Position numbers and translations under genes: made by a program. This document shows positions 19,376 to 27,732 of a stretch of 64,000 nt of DNA, piece after piece. The notes beneath the pieces are model-generated. The model did not search any database and was not told the origin of the DNA. It saw nothing but the letters and a program-made list of their open reading frames with translations. Every line of letters begins with the position of its first letter. Position 1 is the stretch's first letter. Source of the stretch: Ignavibacteriales bacterium. Lineage in GTDB: Bacteria > Bacteroidota > Ignavibacteria > Ignavibacteriales > Melioribacteraceae. The DNA is taken from assembly GCA_016177735.1 (NCBI GenBank), contig JACOUS010000026.1, forward strand, positions 66,375 through 130,374. Direction: 5' to 3'.

Positions 19376-19930
19376 TTACACTGTCATCCCAAGTCTTCCA
19401 ACAAGCTCCATTCCCTTTTCAATTGCTTGCTTGTTGAGCGGAATTAAGTGATGATATCTTTCCGGCAAAACTTTTTTCAATCCTTCCAAAGCAGATTCAA
19501 AAGTAATCACCGGTTTCTTCTTCAACAGCGCACCGAGAATTATCATGTTCATCACTTTCGTGTTGCTCAATTTAGCGGCTTCGTTAGCGGCTTCAATCGG
19601 CACGATATCAATATCGGTTCGTACCGGCGGTTTCATAATTGTGCTCGCTTCGTAAATTAATAGCCCGCCCGGTTTAACGGCATGTTCAAATTTATCGAGC
19701 GACGGCTGATTGAGTGCAATCACCGTATCAAATTTTGTTAAGATTGGCGAACTGATTTTTGTATCGCTGATAATTGCAATACAATTTGCAGTACCTCCGC
19801 GCATTTCGGGTCCATATGAAGGCATCCAGCTGACTTCTTTATCTTCCATAACTCCGCCGTAGCAGAGAATTTGCCCCAAAGATAAAACACCTTGACCGCC
19901 GAATCCGGCAATGATAATTTCTTCAGTCAT
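19376..19930 (-). CDS. 2-oxoacid:ferredoxin oxidoreductase, gamma subunit
   Basis: Gamma subunit of a thiamine-dependent 2-oxoacid:ferredoxin oxidoreductase. The N-terminus IIIAGFGGQGVLSLGQILCYGG is the family signature (coenzyme A/dimer region), followed by SWMPSYGPEMRGGTANC. The length is 184 aa. It is last in a four-gene unit (delta-alpha-beta-gamma) with two bases between stop and start. The VOR/KOR-like subunit order cannot by itself fix the substrate (branched-chain 2-oxoacids or 2-oxoglutarate). Confidence 0.9.
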   Translation of the reverse strand: MTEEIIIAGFGGQGVLSLGQILCYGGVMEDKEVSWMPSYGPEMRGGTANCIAIISDTKISSPILTKFDTVIALNQPSLDKFEHAVKPGGLLIYEASTIMKPPVRTDIDIVPIEAANEAAKLSNTKVMNMIILGALLKKKPVITFESALEGLKKVLPERYHHLIPLNKQAIEKGMELVGRLGMTV

Positions 19931-19932
19931 AA

Positions 19933-20757
19933 TTATTCTCCTTTACCGTTTGGTGTTTTAAGATCGCCGAGCGGATAATACGGCAGCATGTTTTCTTCGA
20001 GCCATTTATTTGATTCGAGCGGTGTCATCTTCCAATTGGAAGGACAATTAGTGACTATCTCGACAAAGCAAAGTCCTTTCTTTTCTTTCTGATATTTGAA
20101 GCTGTTGAGAATCGCTTTCTTTGCTTTGCGAACATTGTTCGGCGTGTTAACTGCACATCGAGTTGCATAATAAACACCCGGCAATGTGGCGATGAGATCG
20201 GTAATCTTGAGAGGATAGCCCATCATTGCAACATCGCGCCCGAAAGGCGAAGTAGTTGATTTCATTCCGGGCAAAGTTGTCGGCGCCATTTGTCCGCCGG
20301 TCATCCCGTAAATTCCATTATTGATGAATACGATCAAAATATTTTCACCGCGGTTGCATGTATGAATTGTTTCGCCGGTTCCGATTGCGGCAAGGTCCCC
20401 ATCACCCTGATACGAGAAGACATATTTTTCCGGCAGAACTCTTTTGATTCCGGTTGCAGCAGCAGATGCACGACCGTGTGCGGCTTCGGTCATATCAATG
20501 TTGAAATAATTATAAGCGAATACGGAACATCCGACCGGCGCAACACCGATTGTATCTTCTTGAATTCCAAGTTCTGCAATTGCTTCGGCTATTATTCGAT
20601 GTGCAACTCCATGTCCGCAGCCCGGGCAATAATGCATCGGTATATCGGTGAGTGTTTCCGGTTTTTCATAAACCAAATTTTCATTTGTGCAGATACTTTC
20701 TTCAGCAATTATTTCTTCGAAGTGTTTATTTTCTTCAAGCATAGTCTTCTCGTTCAT
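19933..20757 (-). CDS. 2-oxoacid:ferredoxin oxidoreductase, beta subunit (TPP-binding)
   Basis: Thiamine-diphosphate subunit that decarboxylates the 2-oxoacid. CPGCGHG at 44-50 and the TPP motif beginning GDGD at 118-121 and ending in the NN of VFINNGIYGMTGGQM are clear. The N-terminal 35 residues (charged, EE-rich) are an extension not needed for catalysis. The start overlaps the alpha-subunit stop by four bases. The gene is transcribed with its alpha and gamma partners. Confidence 0.92.
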   Translation of the reverse strand: MNEKTMLEENKHFEEIIAEESICTNENLVYEKPETLTDIPMHYCPGCGHGVAHRIIAEAIAELGIQEDTIGVAPVGCSVFAYNYFNIDMTEAAHGRASAAATGIKRVLPEKYVFSYQGDGDLAAIGTGETIHTCNRGENILIVFINNGIYGMTGGQMAPTTLPGMKSTTSPFGRDVAMMGYPLKITDLIATLPGVYYATRCAVNTPNNVRKAKKAILNSFKYQKEKKGLCFVEIVTNCPSNWKMTPLESNKWLEENMLPYYPLGDLKTPNGKGE

Positions 20758-21824
20758 AAAGCCTCCACAGAAAATTTTTCTTCAATCTTGTGAAGAATTT
20801 CTTCGGGTGCCGGCACAATTCCTCCCATCCTTCCGTGAAATTCAACAACTGTTTTTCCGTTGACTGCAAGTTTAACATCTTCCAACATTTGCCCGGCATT
20901 CATTTCGACATCGAGAAATCCTTTTACATTGTCTGCAAGTTTATTCAGTTCATCGTACGGGAACGGGAACAAAGTTATTGGTCTGAACACACCAACTTTA
21001 ATTCCTTTTTCTCTTGCAAGCATTGCAGTCTTTTTGCAGATGCGTGCGACTAATCCGAAAGCAGTTAAAATAATATCTGCATCGTCGCACATATATTTTT
21101 CAAAACGTATTTCTTCCTCTTCGATCTTTTTGTATTTAGCTTGCAGATGCTTGTTAATTTCTTCCATCGCTTCGGGTTCCATGTGAAGTGATGTAATAAA
21201 ATTACGTTCGCGGTTTTTGGGTTTGCCAACTGTTGCCCACGAAGGAGGATTGAAGCTTCTCTGTATCTGTTCAAACAATTCTACTTTTTCCATCATCTGC
21301 CCGAGCGCACCGTCCGCTAAAATCATAACCGGGTTGCGCCACTTGAATGCGAGATCAAAACCAAGTTTAACATGATCAACCATTTCCTGAACAGTAGAAG
21401 GTGCAATCACAATTAATTTATAATCGCCGTGCCCGCCGCCTTTCACTGCTTGAAAATAATCTCCTTGAGAGGGTTGAATTGTTCCCAATCCCGGACCACC
21501 TCTAACAACATTAACAAGCAAGCATGGAAGCTCAGCACAAGCGATGTACGAAATCCCTTCTTGCATCAAACTAATGCCGGGTGATGATGAAGAAGTCATC
21601 ACTTTCTTCCCGGTTCCGGCAGCGCCGTAAATCATATTGATTGATGCAATTTCGCTTTCCGCTTGAAGAACAATCATGCCGGTTCGCACGTAAGCTTCTT
21701 TGCTCAAGTATTCCAGAATTTCAGATTGAGGGGTAATCGGGTAACCAAAATAGCCGTCGCATCCAACACGAATTACTGCTTCGGCAAGCGCTTCATTCCC
21801 CTTCATTAATTTTAGTTCTTTCAT
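20754..21824 (-). CDS. 2-oxoacid:ferredoxin oxidoreductase, alpha subunit (VorB type)
   Basis: Alpha subunit of the same complex (356 aa). The signatures are MKGNEALAEAVIRVGCDGYFGYPITPQSEILEYL at the N-terminus and SSSPGISLMQEGISYIACAELPCLLVNVVRGGPGLGTIQPSQGDYFQAVKGGGHGD in the middle, each broken by loops. The form is typical of VorB/KorA-like proteins that keep a separate ferredoxin subunit. It overlaps the delta gene by four bases. The substrate remains open: 3-methyl-2-oxobutanoate or 2-oxoglutarate. Confidence 0.9.
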   Translation of the reverse strand: MKELKLMKGNEALAEAVIRVGCDGYFGYPITPQSEILEYLSKEAYVRTGMIVLQAESEIASINMIYGAAGTGKKVMTSSSSPGISLMQEGISYIACAELPCLLVNVVRGGPGLGTIQPSQGDYFQAVKGGGHGDYKLIVIAPSTVQEMVDHVKLGFDLAFKWRNPVMILADGALGQMMEKVELFEQIQRSFNPPSWATVGKPKNRERNFITSLHMEPEAMEEINKHLQAKYKKIEEEEIRFEKYMCDDADIILTAFGLVARICKKTAMLAREKGIKVGVFRPITLFPFPYDELNKLADNVKGFLDVEMNAGQMLEDVKLAVNGKTVVEFHGRMGGIVPAPEEILHKIEEKFSVEAL

Positions 21825-22108
21825 AAGCCCACCGCCACTGTTAAATCGCCGGTAACATTAGAGATAACTGCAACCGGTTCTTTTTTCTTTTCAAGTTTAC
21901 GATAGACTTTGATAATTGCTTCGGGACAAACAAGCGCGCAGTTGGTGCATCCCGTACAATTATCCTGAATCTTAACGATATAATGATAACCTTTTGAGTT
22001 AAGCTTTCGAGAAAGCTCCAGCGTATCTTGTGGACAGGCTGCAGCGCAAAGTTCACATCCTTTGCATTTCTCAATATCAATTAAGATATCGCCTTTTACT
22101 TTTGCCAT
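21821..22108 (-). CDS. 4Fe-4S ferredoxin-type (delta) subunit of the oxidoreductase
   Basis: 95-residue ferredoxin with two [4Fe-4S] motifs: CKGCELCAAACP and CTGCTNCALVCP. It is the first gene of the unit and carries electrons from the TPP centre to soluble ferredoxin. A Shine-Dalgarno AGAGG sits on the minus strand at about 22114-22118, with a normal spacer to the ATG. A terminator-like hairpin lies immediately upstream. Confidence 0.9.
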   Translation of the reverse strand: MAKVKGDILIDIEKCKGCELCAAACPQDTLELSRKLNSKGYHYIVKIQDNCTGCTNCALVCPEAIIKVYRKLEKKKEPVAVISNVTGDLTVAVGL

Positions 22109-22130
22109 AGATGCCTCTAGGTTTGTTTAA

Positions 22131-22165
22131 AACAAAAAAAGGTTATAGTTGTTGCTATAACCTTT
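22131..22165 (-). terminator. Terminator-like hairpin in the leader of the oxidoreductase operon
   Basis: Read on the minus strand, an 11-base perfect stem (CTATAACCTTT at 22155-22165 and AAAGGTTATAG at 22138-22148, plus-strand coordinates) with a 6-base loop ends in a run of seven T. The run stops only about 25 bases before the first ATG of the operon. It could terminate read-through from upstream, but the previous gene ends about 590 bases away. It could also act as an attenuator in the leader. Confidence 0.65.
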
Positions 22166-22556
22166 CGTTCGGTTTTTATATTTAATTCGTAGTATTTCTA
22201 CCAAAATTTCTTTCACTGCGACCTCTAAATTGTTTCCAGCTTTGATTCTATTTTCTCCATTAAAGTGCGAAGAAATAATTGCCAACAATATTTTAGTCTA
22301 TAAAAGTCGAAAGCATTTTATTAGAAACTAACGTGCCAAACTTCACTGCCCTTTCCATAAAATTTACAGTGAAAAAATAATGATTATTTCTGAAAAACAA
22401 GCGGTGTAAGAATTCTTTTTAGAATACAATTGCAGACCGCCGCTCTGATTTTCATAAATGAGAAAGCATAACTTTCTTTGAGAAATGGATTGTTGTTATA
22501 GTCTTGTGTTGTTAATGGTTAGATGAAAAAGTAATAAGCATGATTGCATGAAATGA

Positions 22557-22676
22557 GTACGAAGTACGATTTACGAAGGACGAATTTTAAAAAATTGCCT
22601 TTCGTACTTCGAACTTTGTACCTCGTACTTGTTTTTTAAATTGTAATTCATAAATCAAAAAATTCGTACTTCGTAC
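22557..22676. repeat. Inverted arrays of degenerate heptamers (GTACGAA / TTCGTAC)
   Basis: Four 7-base units of the form GTACGAA occupy 22557-22584. After 16 bases, four units of the complementary form TTCGTAC occupy 22601-22628. Two more TTCGTAC units follow at 22663-22676. Unit copies differ by one or two bases but keep a strict 7-base phase. The two main arrays can fold into an imperfect 28-base-pair hairpin. Confidence 0.75.
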
Positions 22677-22755
22677 TTTATCTGTTCTTTCTCCCTCGTT
22701 TCCAAATCCCATGTTTGCTGCAAATTGTTATATAGAGACTGCCGGCAATAAAAAT

Positions 22756-23865
22756 TTATTTGCAAAATAGTTCTTTCTTCACTGTAACCTTCTCCAACAT
22801 TTTTAAATTAACCTCTACGCCAATTCCCGGTAAAGACGGTACATTCATAGTCCCGTCTTTGTTTACAATAAATTCAGGCTCAACGATATCTTGCTTATAA
22901 TATCTTTTGCTTGCAGATATATCACCGGGCAGAGTAAAATTCGGAAGCGATGCAAGCGCAACATTCCCAGCCCTTCCAATTCCCGATTCAAGCATACCGC
23001 CGTGCCAAACCGGAATATTTTTAGATGCACAATAATCGTGTATCAATTTCGATTCCGTAAACCCGCCAACACGACCCGGCTTAATATTAATTACCCGGCA
23101 GCTGCCCAATTCAATTGCGGCGCGTGTATCATCAATCGAATGAATACTTTCATCCAGGCATAATGGAGTTTTAAGTTCACGTTGAAGTTTTGAATGATCG
23201 TAAATATCTTCATACCCAAGCGGCTGTTCAATTAACAACAAATTGTAATCGTCCATTTGTTTAAACAAATCTATGTCTTTCAATTCGTACGCAGAGTTTG
23301 CATCAACTTGCAGAAGAATATCAGCGAACTGATTTCTTAACGCACTTACAAATTGAATATCGTTACCCGGAGAAATTTTTATTTTGATTCGTTTGTAACC
23401 ATCGGCAAGATAACCTTCTACTTTCCTTATCAACTCTGCGGCGGAAGGTTGAATACCAATACTTACACCTACATCAATTTTATTTCTTGTTCCACCCAGC
23501 ATTTTAGAGAGAGAAATATTTTTTGACTTTGCAAACAAATCCCACAGTGCGGCTTCGAGTCCGGCTTTTGCCATCATGTGCCCGCGTACTTTGGCATTGA
23601 GAGCAATTGCTTCATCAATATTAAGAATGTTCTTTCCAAGAATTGCCGGTATCAAAAACTCGGAAAGTATATGCCAGGCAGTTGTTACAGTTTCGTAAGA
23701 ATAAAACGGTGTCCCTTCTGCAACAGATTCTCCCCAGCCGGTCAAACCTTCTCCGTCAACGCGAACAATAATATGTTCTTCATCATATTCGGTTCCCATT
23801 GATGTTGTGAAAGGAGAAACTAATTCCATTTTAATGTGGCGAAGTTCGATCTTCTCTAATTTCAT
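22756..23865 (-). CDS. Enolase-superfamily racemase, N-acylamino-acid racemase/OSB synthase type
   Basis: 369-residue enolase-superfamily enzyme. All catalytic residues are present: the KxK pair K161/K163, metal ligands D188, E213 and D238, and the second base K262. The late block GGMLESGIGRAGN...LPNFTLPGDISASKRYY is typical of the N-succinylamino-acid racemase/o-succinylbenzoate synthase (NSAR/OSBS) group rather than L-Ala-D/L-Glu epimerase. Known family roles are menaquinone synthesis (MenC) or racemisation of N-acylated amino acids. As the last gene of a peptide-catabolic series with no other men genes nearby, amino-acid racemisation seems more likely (inference). Confidence 0.85.
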   Translation of the reverse strand: MKLEKIELRHIKMELVSPFTTSMGTEYDEEHIIVRVDGEGLTGWGESVAEGTPFYSYETVTTAWHILSEFLIPAILGKNILNIDEAIALNAKVRGHMMAKAGLEAALWDLFAKSKNISLSKMLGGTRNKIDVGVSIGIQPSAAELIRKVEGYLADGYKRIKIKISPGNDIQFVSALRNQFADILLQVDANSAYELKDIDLFKQMDDYNLLLIEQPLGYEDIYDHSKLQRELKTPLCLDESIHSIDDTRAAIELGSCRVINIKPGRVGGFTESKLIHDYCASKNIPVWHGGMLESGIGRAGNVALASLPNFTLPGDISASKRYYKQDIVEPEFIVNKDGTMNVPSLPGIGVEVNLKMLEKVTVKKELFCK

Positions 23866-23894
23866 TTTTGTATCTCTCTGTTTTTTATTTCGAA

Positions 23895-25046
23895 CTATCC
23901 CAATATCTCTTTGTGTTCGTTATAAACTATTCCTCTTTCTTTCAAACCGTTCAGAACAAAATTTACACATTCTTTTTTTTGCCCGATATATTCAGGCGGG
24001 CAAATTCCTTTTCTATTGAACAATCCTTCTGCCAGCATGCGAAGTACAGTCGTTGCTGTATATCCGGTTGTTCTTGCCATAGAGTGAACGTTAGTCTTTT
24101 CGTCATAGCAATCAAACAAATCATAAACATAGCGAAATTTCTTTTTCTCTTTTTCACCTTCGATAATCACTTTCATAATCGTAAATTCTTTATCATTAGG
24201 TTTTAGTTCCCACATTGGAAATAAAAGCTTTGCCGTCAAATCAACCGGTCTAATTTTCGTGTTATTTATTTTTATCTCCTCTTTGCTAAAAAAACCGGCA
24301 TCGCGGAGTATCTGCATTTTTTGAATATGACCCGGATAGCGGAGCGTTTTCTCTTTCATGTTCGGAACCTTCAGCGTAACAGCAAGTGTCCGCAGCCCAT
24401 CACTATTGAATGCCTCAAGCGTTCCGGCTTCAGGGAAATTAATATACTCGGGCTCTGACAATGCCGGACGAATAATTATTTTTCCATTTTCTATATAACG
24501 TGCCGGACGAGTATATTCTTCAATCACGTCAATGGGAGAAAACCCGGCTTTATATTCGAAGGGATATTCTCTAACAACCGGTAAGCCGCCTACATAAATT
24601 AATATTGTCTCCAATCGATCAAGCTGTGAATTGACAAAACCAGCCAGCAAATTGCTCATTCCCGGTGCAACTCCGCAGTCAACAATCGCCGTTACATTTT
24701 TTTCGAGAGCAAGTTTATCAAGTGCAAAAGGATCTTCCGGAAAGAAAGCAATATCAACAACATTTTTGCCGGCACTAATAATTTCTTTAAGTGTACTGAA
24801 TCCCATGAATCCGGGAACAGCACTCAATACTAAATCACAATTTTTGAGTAAGGCACGCAGCTGCTTAGTATCCGAAAGGTCTTTCACTATTTTTCTAACC
24901 GGAATGCCGTTCTGAATTTTATCAAGATTTTGCTTGTTGAGATCGGCAACCGTTACGTTAAATAATTTTTCTTTTGCCAGGTCAACAGCCATCGGGCGGC
25001 CTACTAATCCGGCACCAAGCACTAGTACATTCATTTTTTTTCTCAA
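23895..25046 (-). CDS. Saccharopine dehydrogenase-like / lysine 6-dehydrogenase-like oxidoreductase
   Basis: 383-residue NAD(P)-dependent enzyme. The Rossmann motif VLGAGLVGRPMAVDL is at the N-terminus, and CGVAPGMSNLLAGF and the C-terminal SMARTTGYTATTVLRMLAEG block are typical of saccharopine dehydrogenase family proteins of this size. In the family, close relatives include saccharopine reductases and lysine 6-dehydrogenase, which deaminates lysine directly. Sequence reading cannot separate them. It sits between an M14 carboxypeptidase and an amino-acid racemase, so a role in degrading released lysine or another basic amino acid fits. ATG at residue 5 is an alternative start. Confidence 0.75.
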   Translation of the reverse strand: MRKKMNVLVLGAGLVGRPMAVDLAKEKLFNVTVADLNKQNLDKIQNGIPVRKIVKDLSDTKQLRALLKNCDLVLSAVPGFMGFSTLKEIISAGKNVVDIAFFPEDPFALDKLALEKNVTAIVDCGVAPGMSNLLAGFVNSQLDRLETILIYVGGLPVVREYPFEYKAGFSPIDVIEEYTRPARYIENGKIIIRPALSEPEYINFPEAGTLEAFNSDGLRTLAVTLKVPNMKEKTLRYPGHIQKMQILRDAGFFSKEEIKINNTKIRPVDLTAKLLFPMWELKPNDKEFTIMKVIIEGEKEKKKFRYVYDLFDCYDEKTNVHSMARTTGYTATTVLRMLAEGLFNRKGICPPEYIGQKKECVNFVLNGLKERGIVYNEHKEILG

Positions 25047-25168
25047 AATGTTATCGGCTAAAAATATACAATTAGATAGTTCAACCGCCTCAATAAACTA
25101 AGAAAAGATTTTCAACTAATAATTTGCACAATATTATCATTTTCAATATAGAATAATAAATTTTTTCT

Positions 25169-26686
25169 CTACTGCCGGCTAACAACCCGCAGTATCGGAA
25201 AGTCTTTTCCTACATTTAACAGATACTCAAATTTTTTATATGTAACCAACCCTATTTCGGATTTAGGCTCTAAAGCAGTTACAATCAAATTATTCTTTAA
25301 TTGACTAACCGGGATAAAAATATATTCATCTTCACGGAAACTTTTTTTAATCTCTTTTACTTCAACAGCCGGATCGACCACAGTATCTCTTTCAAAATCC
25401 ATCGAGTCGATTCTACTGATATAATACTGTTCAATTTGTTCATCATCGGATTTTTTGTAATTGGAGTAAGTTAACGAGTGTTTATCTGTCCACTCAATTA
25501 TTTCCAGTAAACTTTTAGGAATTAAATATCCTTTCGGTCTCTGAACATTATAAATAGATTTTACTGCCGGGCGGTAATCATTCACCGTGACAATAGTATC
25601 GTTATTTGAATAATAAGATAAAAGAGGAAGTTCCAATTTACTACCGTCGGGAAAATGCTCTAATTGAACGGCGACATTATTCGGCACATCATTGCTAATT
25701 AATTTTTCTCTTTCCTTTTGAACAAGATTTTTAATTTCATCTTTATAGTTAAAACAAAATTCCAACAAGCCAATCATGCCGGTCATTTGTCCTTCTGCCC
25801 TATGACGAATGTTATCTACAAAATTATCTTTACCGTTCAAGCCCTCTTGTATAAAAGAAAAAGTATTTTGTATTCCGAGACTTTGTCTCCCGTCGTTGAT
25901 ATCAAAAGTGCTGTGGCGTATGTAATCAATTTCCGGTGGTCCGCCGGGGCTATATTCAAAATAAGTGAAACGTCTTTCATTCAAATAATTTTTTATGAAA
26001 GAGAGATATTTTTTTTTCTGAAAGTTTCTTATTTCATCGGATACGTTAATGTTGGTATTTGTTCCTATCTCTTCATCATTGTTAAAACGAGCGCCATAAT
26101 TTTTCCATGTATCTCCGTAAGGAAAGTATTCATGAACATCCATCGTTGCTTCAAAAAGATATTTATCGAATAATTTATGTAACGCGATTGTCTCCGGTTC
26201 AGTAAGAATCAAATGATTCCGGTTCAAGTCGGCGTCGTTTCCGTTGCGTCTCATATTTTTTTCCGAACCGTCGGGATTCATTTGCGGAATCAGGGCAAAG
26301 TCTATCTTTTCGAACAAGTATCTGTTTTCGGGTTTCAACAAATTGCTTGCAAGCAGCAGCGCTCCTTCTTTGCCCGATTGTTCATTGCCGTGTTGTTGTG
26401 CAAAGATGAGCACGCTGATTTTATTTTCATCTTTCCCGAATTCGGTGTTAGAAAATTTCATCACATACAAATTTCTATTTTCAACAGACTTGCCGATTAT
26501 CTCAACAGTCAAAAGGTCGGAAGATTTATCGAGTTCATTAACAAAGCCGGATAATTCGCCGTAAGATGTAATCTGTGAATAATTATTTTTCTCGAGCGGT
26601 GTTTGTTGTGCAAAAGTAATTGTAACCGACAACATTAATACACAAACCGAACTATAGATTTTTTTCACGGTTGGATAGCTCCTCAA
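25169..26686 (-). CDS. Secreted M14-family zinc carboxypeptidase
   Basis: 505-residue exported metallopeptidase. The signal peptide (about 1-26, ending TFAQ) is followed by an M14 catalytic domain: zinc ligands H99 and E102 in QQHGNEQSGKE, and H185 in MDVHEY. Substrate-binding elements QMNPDG (135-140) and RRNGNDADLNRNH are present. The C-terminal third (about 330-505) is a beta-rich accessory domain. The start overlaps the PorV-like gene by four bases. It would trim C-terminal residues from peptides outside the cytoplasm. Confidence 0.88.
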   Translation of the reverse strand: MRSYPTVKKIYSSVCVLMLSVTITFAQQTPLEKNNYSQITSYGELSGFVNELDKSSDLLTVEIIGKSVENRNLYVMKFSNTEFGKDENKISVLIFAQQHGNEQSGKEGALLLASNLLKPENRYLFEKIDFALIPQMNPDGSEKNMRRNGNDADLNRNHLILTEPETIALHKLFDKYLFEATMDVHEYFPYGDTWKNYGARFNNDEEIGTNTNINVSDEIRNFQKKKYLSFIKNYLNERRFTYFEYSPGGPPEIDYIRHSTFDINDGRQSLGIQNTFSFIQEGLNGKDNFVDNIRHRAEGQMTGMIGLLEFCFNYKDEIKNLVQKEREKLISNDVPNNVAVQLEHFPDGSKLELPLLSYYSNNDTIVTVNDYRPAVKSIYNVQRPKGYLIPKSLLEIIEWTDKHSLTYSNYKKSDDEQIEQYYISRIDSMDFERDTVVDPAVEVKEIKKSFREDEYIFIPVSQLKNNLIVTALEPKSEIGLVTYKKFEYLLNVGKDFPILRVVSRQ

Positions 26687-27732
26687 AAGTTAATATCTAA
26701 TGAGACACGGTGGACACTCGGCAGAATATCATACACAGAATATGCATAATCAAATCTGATCAATGTTGATGCGAACGGAACAGAAGCACCGGCACCAAAA
26801 GTAAAGTCTTCATCAGAGTAATTATATTTATAGCCGCCTCTTAAATAAAGACGGTCGAAGAATGAAAACTCTGTACCAAAATTAAGCCGTTCACTGTTAT
26901 CATTCGGATGTACGGCATCAATTCCGCCGCGTACTTTTACAAAATCGGATTGATATATGTCGAAGCCTATTCCTACTTGAAAATTTAACGGCAGAGGGTA
27001 ATCGTCTGTTTGCAGCCGTGCCGGCGTCAATCTGCTCAACGGGTAGTTGTCATTTTTCAGATATTGAATATCGAGATCGGGTCCATCGAATCGCAAATCA
27101 CTGCCGAAATTGCTCATGCACATTGCAATTGTAAGATTTTGAAAATCGAGTTGATATTGTGTCCCTACGTCAAAAGCAAAACCGCCGGCAGATTCATTCC
27201 AAATTTTTTGGGAAACATATTTAACCGTTATGCCAAAGCTGAATTTATCAGTAAGATATTTTGCATACGTTAATCCAAGAGCCAAATCCCGGGCATCATA
27301 AAATCTTCCGGTACCGTTTGGTTTTTCTTCGGTAGTAACTTCAATTCCATCCGTACCGAATGTAATCATACTTAAAGCAAAAACCCCATATCCATCAACG
27401 TTATAAGCAACGGCAGCGGCACTAAAGTCAAAGAGTTTGAACCAATTCATATAAGAAAAATGAGCTTGAGCCGAATTTACTTTTACTAACCCGGCCGGAT
27501 TCCAGAACACCGAAGATGCATCTTGAATATTGCCGGCAACGGCACTACCCATTCCGGCTGCTTTCGCTCCAACCGGTATTTGTAAAAAGTTCGCACCGGA
27601 AGTTCCAAGATTTGGATTTTGCGCAAACATTATTGTATTAACCATAGTAAGTAAGAACAAAATTTTTTTCATTTCCAATCCGCCCGTCGTTAGATTGAAA
27701 AATTTATTAAAAATAATTTTTAGTGCTTTCAT
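26683..27732 (-). CDS. PorV/PorQ-family outer-membrane protein
   Basis: Outer-membrane barrel of the PorV/PorQ (UPF0164-like) family. The N-terminal signature is LQIPVGAKAAGMGSAVAGNIQDASSVFWNPAGLVKV, broken by the first strand. PorV proteins act as T9SS shuttles/chaperones for cargo, and paralogues often accompany surface-protein operons. The ATG at 27732 overlaps the previous stop (ATGA), but the ATG at 27672 (residue 21, MKKILFLLTMVNTIMFAQ) gives a normal signal peptide and is likely the real start. It lies between a putative T9SS cargo protein and an exported carboxypeptidase. Confidence 0.8.
   Translation of the reverse strand: MKALKIIFNKFFNLTTGGLEMKKILFLLTMVNTIMFAQNPNLGTSGANFLQIPVGAKAAGMGSAVAGNIQDASSVFWNPAGLVKVNSAQAHFSYMNWFKLFDFSAAAVAYNVDGYGVFALSMITFGTDGIEVTTEEKPNGTGRFYDARDLALGLTYAKYLTDKFSFGITVKYVSQKIWNESAGGFAFDVGTQYQLDFQNLTIAMCMSNFGSDLRFDGPDLDIQYLKNDNYPLSRLTPARLQTDDYPLPLNFQVGIGFDIYQSDFVKVRGGIDAVHPNDNSERLNFGTEFSFFDRLYLRGGYKYNYSDEDFTFGAGASVPFASTLIRFDYAYSVYDILPSVHRVSLDINF

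Larger units (their letters stand above)
22109..22755. other. 647-base gene-free region with hairpins and heptamer arrays
   Basis: Between the enolase-type racemase gene and the ferredoxin gene. It holds the leader hairpin (22131-22165) and inverted heptamer arrays (22557-22676). The middle, 22170-22550, is AT-rich and I see no gene, tRNA or recognised riboswitch there. The promoter of the oxidoreductase operon is presumably in this part. Confidence 0.5.

Noticed and set aside
22557-22676. CRISPR-like repeat array
   Set aside because: Units are 7 bases, contiguous and without spacers, and no cas genes are present.
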